Below, in pieces: positions 7,581 through 10,294 of a DNA stretch of 10,294 nucleotides. Numbering within the stretch: position 1 is the stretch's first letter; every line of letters starts with the position of its first letter. This DNA is from Actinomycetes bacterium. GTDB taxonomy: Bacteria; Actinomycetota; Actinomycetes; Actinomycetales; Cellulomonadaceae. A program made the translations under genes and the position numbers. Location: assembly GCA_023430425.1 (NCBI GenBank), contig JAEZAR010000155.1:1-10294 (forward strand). The letters run 5' to 3'. Under the pieces are notes generated by a model. That model had not been told where the DNA came from. It did no database searches and was given only the letters and a program-made list of their open reading frames with translations.

Positions 7581-7653
7581 GGCGCGGCGGCGTCCCGGCG
7601 TCCCGGCGGGCGGTGGGGCGGAGCCCGGGGAGGCCCCGGAGGCGCGGCGGCGT
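7581..7653. repeat. 13-bp direct repeat downstream of the ABC operon
   Basis: GGCGCGGCGGCGT occurs exactly at 7581-7593, directly after the permease stop codon, and again at 7641-7653, just upstream of the recA promoter. The repeat period is 60 bp. A tandem CGTCCCGG (7591-7598 and 7599-7606) lies in the first copy's flank. The composition is simple and GC-rich, so this may be slippage or drift in spacer DNA rather than a regulatory element. Confidence 0.4.
7625..7639 (+). terminator. GC hairpin between the ABC operon and recA
   Basis: CCGGGG (7625-7630) and CCCCGG (7634-7639) form a 6-bp all-GC stem with a 3-nt AGG loop, 45 nt after the second permease stop. No T run follows, so it may be a weak or factor-assisted end to the ABC transcript. 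Read-through into recA remains possible. Confidence 0.3.
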
Positions 7654-7664
7654 GTCGCGCGGCT

Positions 7665-7680
7665 TCGAACACGCGTTCGG
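7665..7680. promoter_or_regulatory. LexA binding site (SOS box) of recA
   Basis: TCGAACACGCGTTCGG is a near-perfect match to the Gram-positive/actinobacterial SOS box TCGAAC-N4-GTTCGA; only the last base differs. It ends one base before a -10 hexamer (TAGACT, 7682-7687), so bound LexA would block RNA polymerase. RecA filaments formed on damaged DNA trigger LexA self-cleavage and release this promoter, making recA self-inducing. I saw no other comparable site in the window. Confidence 0.92.
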
Positions 7681-7681
7681 C

Positions 7682-7687
7682 TAGACT
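7682..7687 (+). promoter_or_regulatory. LexA-controlled -10 of recA
   Basis: TAGACT fits TANNNT and lies directly downstream of the LexA box, which occupies the spacer between -10 and -35. The expected start near 7693-7695 would give a leader of about 148 nt before the recA ATG. No convincing -35 is seen at 17-18 nt upstream (GCGGCT). Confidence 0.6.
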
Positions 7688-7725
7688 CTCCCCACGAGTC
7701 GCGGCGGCCACGGCGTCCACAGCCA

Positions 7726-7738
7726 CACCGGACCGGTG
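7726..7738. repeat. 13-bp palindrome between the two recA promoters
   Basis: CACCGG-A-CCGGTG is a perfect 6-bp inverted repeat around one central base, centred at 7732. It lies in the leader of the LexA-controlled transcript and ends 8 nt before the second recA promoter motif. It could be an operator for an unidentified dimeric regulator, but as an RNA hairpin it would be small. Function unknown. Confidence 0.35.
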
Positions 7739-7746
7739 CGGCGGAG

Positions 7747-7769
7747 ATGTCGGACCCGCGGCGTAGCGT
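7747..7769 (+). promoter_or_regulatory. LexA-independent recA promoter of RecA-NDp (PafBC) type
   Basis: The published actinobacterial motif is tTGTCRgtg, 8 nt, then TANNNT. Here aTGTCGgac (7747-7755) is followed by exactly 8 nt (7756-7763) and TAGCGT (7764-7769). All of the TGTCR core, the spacing and the -10 pattern match; the weaker flanking t and gtg positions are only partly kept. In mycobacteria this promoter class is switched on after DNA damage by the PafBC activator without LexA. Transcription would start near 7776, giving a leader of about 66 nt. Activation by PafBC is inferred from the motif alone. Confidence 0.65.
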
Positions 7770-7831
7770 CGCCAGAGCACACACGCCAGGACGAGAGCCA
7801 GACCATCGGGCGATCCCGCCCCCGGACCACC

Positions 7832-7837
7832 GAGGTG
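7832..7837 (+). promoter_or_regulatory. Ribosome binding site of recA
   Basis: GAGGTG lies 4 nt (TTTC) before the ATG at 7842. It complements the 3' end of 16S rRNA well and supports this ATG, where RecA homology also begins. Confidence 0.65.
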
Positions 7838-7841
7838 TTTC

Positions 7842-8882
<1,041 letters not shown>

Positions 8883-8892
8883 GTCGCCACGC

Positions 8893-9468
8893 ATGACGTC
8901 CGGGCGTCCGCGCCGGCCGGCGGCCCAGGAGCCGCCGGCGGCCGGCGCGGCCGCCGCCGACCGTGAGCCCGATCCGGAGTCGGTGGCCCGGGCGATCGCC
9001 CTGCGTCTGCTCACGGGCGCACCCCGCAGCCGTCACCAGCTGGCCGAGGCCATGGCGCGCCGGGAGGTCCCCGAGGACGTCGCGGCTCGCGTCCTCGACC
9101 GCTTCACCGAGGTCGGACTCGTCGACGACGCCGAGTACGCCCGGATGCTGGTGCGCTCGCGCCAGGAGTCCCGCGGGCTCGCGCGTCGCGCCCTCGCCGT
9201 CGAGCTCCGGCGCAAGGGGATCGACGACGAGGTCGCCGCGGGTGCGCTCGCCGACGTGGACCCGGAGAGCGAGGAGGCGAGCGCCCGGGAGCTGCTGCGC
9301 CGACGGTGGCGGCCCGACGTCGACCCCGACGTCCAGGCCCGCCGGGCACTGGCGATGCTGGGCCGGAAGGGCTACCCGTCCGGCCTGTCGCTCCGGCTGG
9401 TGGCCGAGATGCGCGACGATGGTGCTCACCGGCGGGAGGCGCCGGACGAGTCGACGCCGGACGGCTGA
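8893..9468 (+). CDS. recX: Regulatory protein RecX
   Basis: A 191-residue RecX, a modulator that binds the groove of RecA filaments and limits their growth and ATPase activity. The first 35 or so residues are Pro/Ala/Arg-rich and look disordered. The conserved part is built of three-helix repeats: [19 protein letters not shown], then [43 protein letters not shown] and a C-terminal [16 protein letters not shown] with LRLVAEM. These are RecX hallmarks. The start is ATG 8893, 10 nt after the recA stop, with a weak AGG at 8881-8883. A GTG at 8827 in the same frame would overlap recA by 56 nt and add 22 non-conserved residues, so it is less likely. Cotranscription with recA under SOS control is the usual arrangement. 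Confidence 0.96.
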   Translation: MTSGRPRRPAAQEPPAAGAAAADREPDPESVARAIALRLLTGAPRSRHQLAEAMARREVPEDVAARVLDRFTEVGLVDDAEYARMLVRSRQESRGLARRALAVELRRKGIDDEVAAGALADVDPESEEASARELLRRRWRPDVDPDVQARRALAMLGRKGYPSGLSLRLVAEMRDDGAHRREAPDESTPDG

Positions 9469-9474
9469 CCGACC

Positions 9475-9483
9475 GGGAGGAGG
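9475..9483 (+). promoter_or_regulatory. Strong ribosome binding site of rny
   Basis: GGGAGGAGG, 4 nt (CCCC) before the GTG at 9488, is the strongest Shine-Dalgarno in the window and fixes the rny start. It lies in the 19-nt gap after recX, so rny translation does not depend on coupling to recX. Confidence 0.8.
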
Positions 9484-9487
9484 CCCC

Positions 9488-10294
9488 GTGAGCGAGTGGG
9501 GTGAGGCCGCCTTCGTCATCGCGCTCCTGGTGGCGTGCCTGGTCGCCCTCATCCTCGTGCTCCTGGCCCGCCGGGAGGCCGAGGCGACCCGTCGCCAGGC
9601 GATCGAGGACGCGGCGAGCGTCAAGGCGGAGGCGCGGGCGACGCTCGCGGACGCGCAGCGTCGCGAGGAGCACCTCGCCCAGCGCGAGGCCGACATCGCC
9701 ACCGAACGTCGACAGGTGCGCGAGCTCACCGAGCAGGCGGAGACCAAGGCGCAGCAGGCGGCGCTGCGGGCGCAGCAGGCCGAGGCGGACCGCCGCGCTG
9801 CGCGCGACGAGCTGACCGCGGCACGCGCGGAGGCGGCGGCGCTGCTCCAGGTCACCTCGGGGCTCTCGCCGGCCGAGGCGCGCGCCGAGCAGGTCAAGCT
9901 CATCACCGAGGAGGCGGAGCGCGAGGCGGCGGCCACCGTGCGCCGTGCCGAGGCGCGCGCCCGCCGCACCGCCGACGAGCGCGCCCGGCACATCGTGGCC
10001 ACCGCCGTGCACCGCATGGCGGGCCCCACGAGCACGCAGAGCGTCGTCACCGTGGTGCCGCTGCCGGCCGAGGAGATGAAGGGCCGCATCATCGGCAAGG
10101 AGGGCCGCAACATCCGCACGTTCGAGGCCCTCACGGGCGTGAACGTGCTCATCGACGACAGCTCGGACCAGGTGACGCTCTCCAGCTTCGACGCCGAGCG
10201 CCGCGAGGTCGCGGCGGTCGCCCTGGAGGCGCTCATCGCCGACGGGCGCATCCACCCGCAGCGCATCGAGCTCGCCTACGCCGACGCCCTCGCC
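9488..10294 (+). CDS. rny: Ribonuclease Y, N-terminal half (runs off window)
   Basis: The first 269 codons of RNase Y, a membrane-anchored endoribonuclease that starts mRNA decay. An N-terminal transmembrane helix spans about residues 7-27 ([20 protein letters not shown]), followed by a long charged Ala/Glu/Arg/Gln-rich coiled coil to about residue 180. A KH domain then begins, with [12 protein letters not shown] (its GxxG loop at 203-206), [17 protein letters not shown] and the family-typical [10 protein letters not shown]. The catalytic HD domain must lie beyond the right edge; B. subtilis RNase Y is about 520 residues, so about half is visible. The usual GREGRN is GKEGRN here, a conservative change. 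It starts 19 nt after recX on the same strand and may share its transcript, though a separate promoter inside recX cannot be excluded. Confidence 0.95.
   Translation, partial: MSEWGEAAFVIALLVACLVALILVLLARREAEATRRQAIEDAASVKAEARATLADAQRREEHLAQREADIATERRQVRELTEQAETKAQQAALRAQQAEADRRAARDELTAARAEAAALLQVTSGLSPAEARAEQVKLITEEAEREAAATVRRAEARARRTADERARHIVATAVHRMAGPTSTQSVVTVVPLPAEEMKGRIIGKEGRNIRTFEALTGVNVLIDDSSDQVTLSSFDAERREVAAVALEALIADGRIHPQRIELAYADALA

Noticed and set aside
7581..7664. A standard intrinsic terminator between the second permease and recA
   Set aside because: A GC stem exists, but no T tract follows any hairpin in this stretch, so only a weak hairpin was listed.

Overview
The window comes from a very GC-rich actinobacterium. 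GC-biased codons, frequent GTG starts, a TCGAAC-N4-GTTCG type LexA box and the DUF3046 / recA / recX / rny gene order all point there. A Micrococcales or Cellulomonas-like host is my best guess from protein flavour, but no search was run. All real genes look chromosomal and intact. I see no insertion sequence, phage gene, CRISPR array, tRNA or rRNA.

Layout: (1) 1-4612, minus strand, is most of lhr, a very large Lhr-type superfamily 2 DNA repair helicase whose C-terminus runs off the left edge. (2) A 75-bp divergent gap (4613-4687) separates it from a small DUF3046 gene (4688-4909, plus strand). (3) 4987-7580 is a tightly packed three-gene ABC-2 exporter operon: a NodI/DrrA-like ATPase and two NodJ-like permeases with overlapping or abutting ends. 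Its first gene may be read from a leaderless mRNA. (4) 7581-7841 is the recA control region. It holds a LexA box abutting a -10, then a second promoter of the LexA-independent RecA-NDp (PafBC) type, a small palindrome and the recA ribosome binding site. (5) 7842-8882 is recA, 8893-9468 recX, and 9488 to the right edge the N-terminal half of rny (RNase Y), all on the plus strand with gaps of 10 and 19 nt.

Functionally this is a DNA damage neighbourhood: the Lhr repair helicase, the recA-linked unknown DUF3046, RecA and its modulator RecX. An apparently unrelated drug/lipid-type exporter operon sits between DUF3046 and recA, and a membrane-anchored endoribonuclease gene lies downstream in the same probable transcript. 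The most informative signal is regulatory. The recA leader appears to carry both arms of the actinobacterial damage response, LexA and PafBC, as described for Mycobacterium tuberculosis recA. I found no wholly new system here. The best leads are the dual promoter, its possible extension to rny, and the uncharacterised DUF3046 gene.
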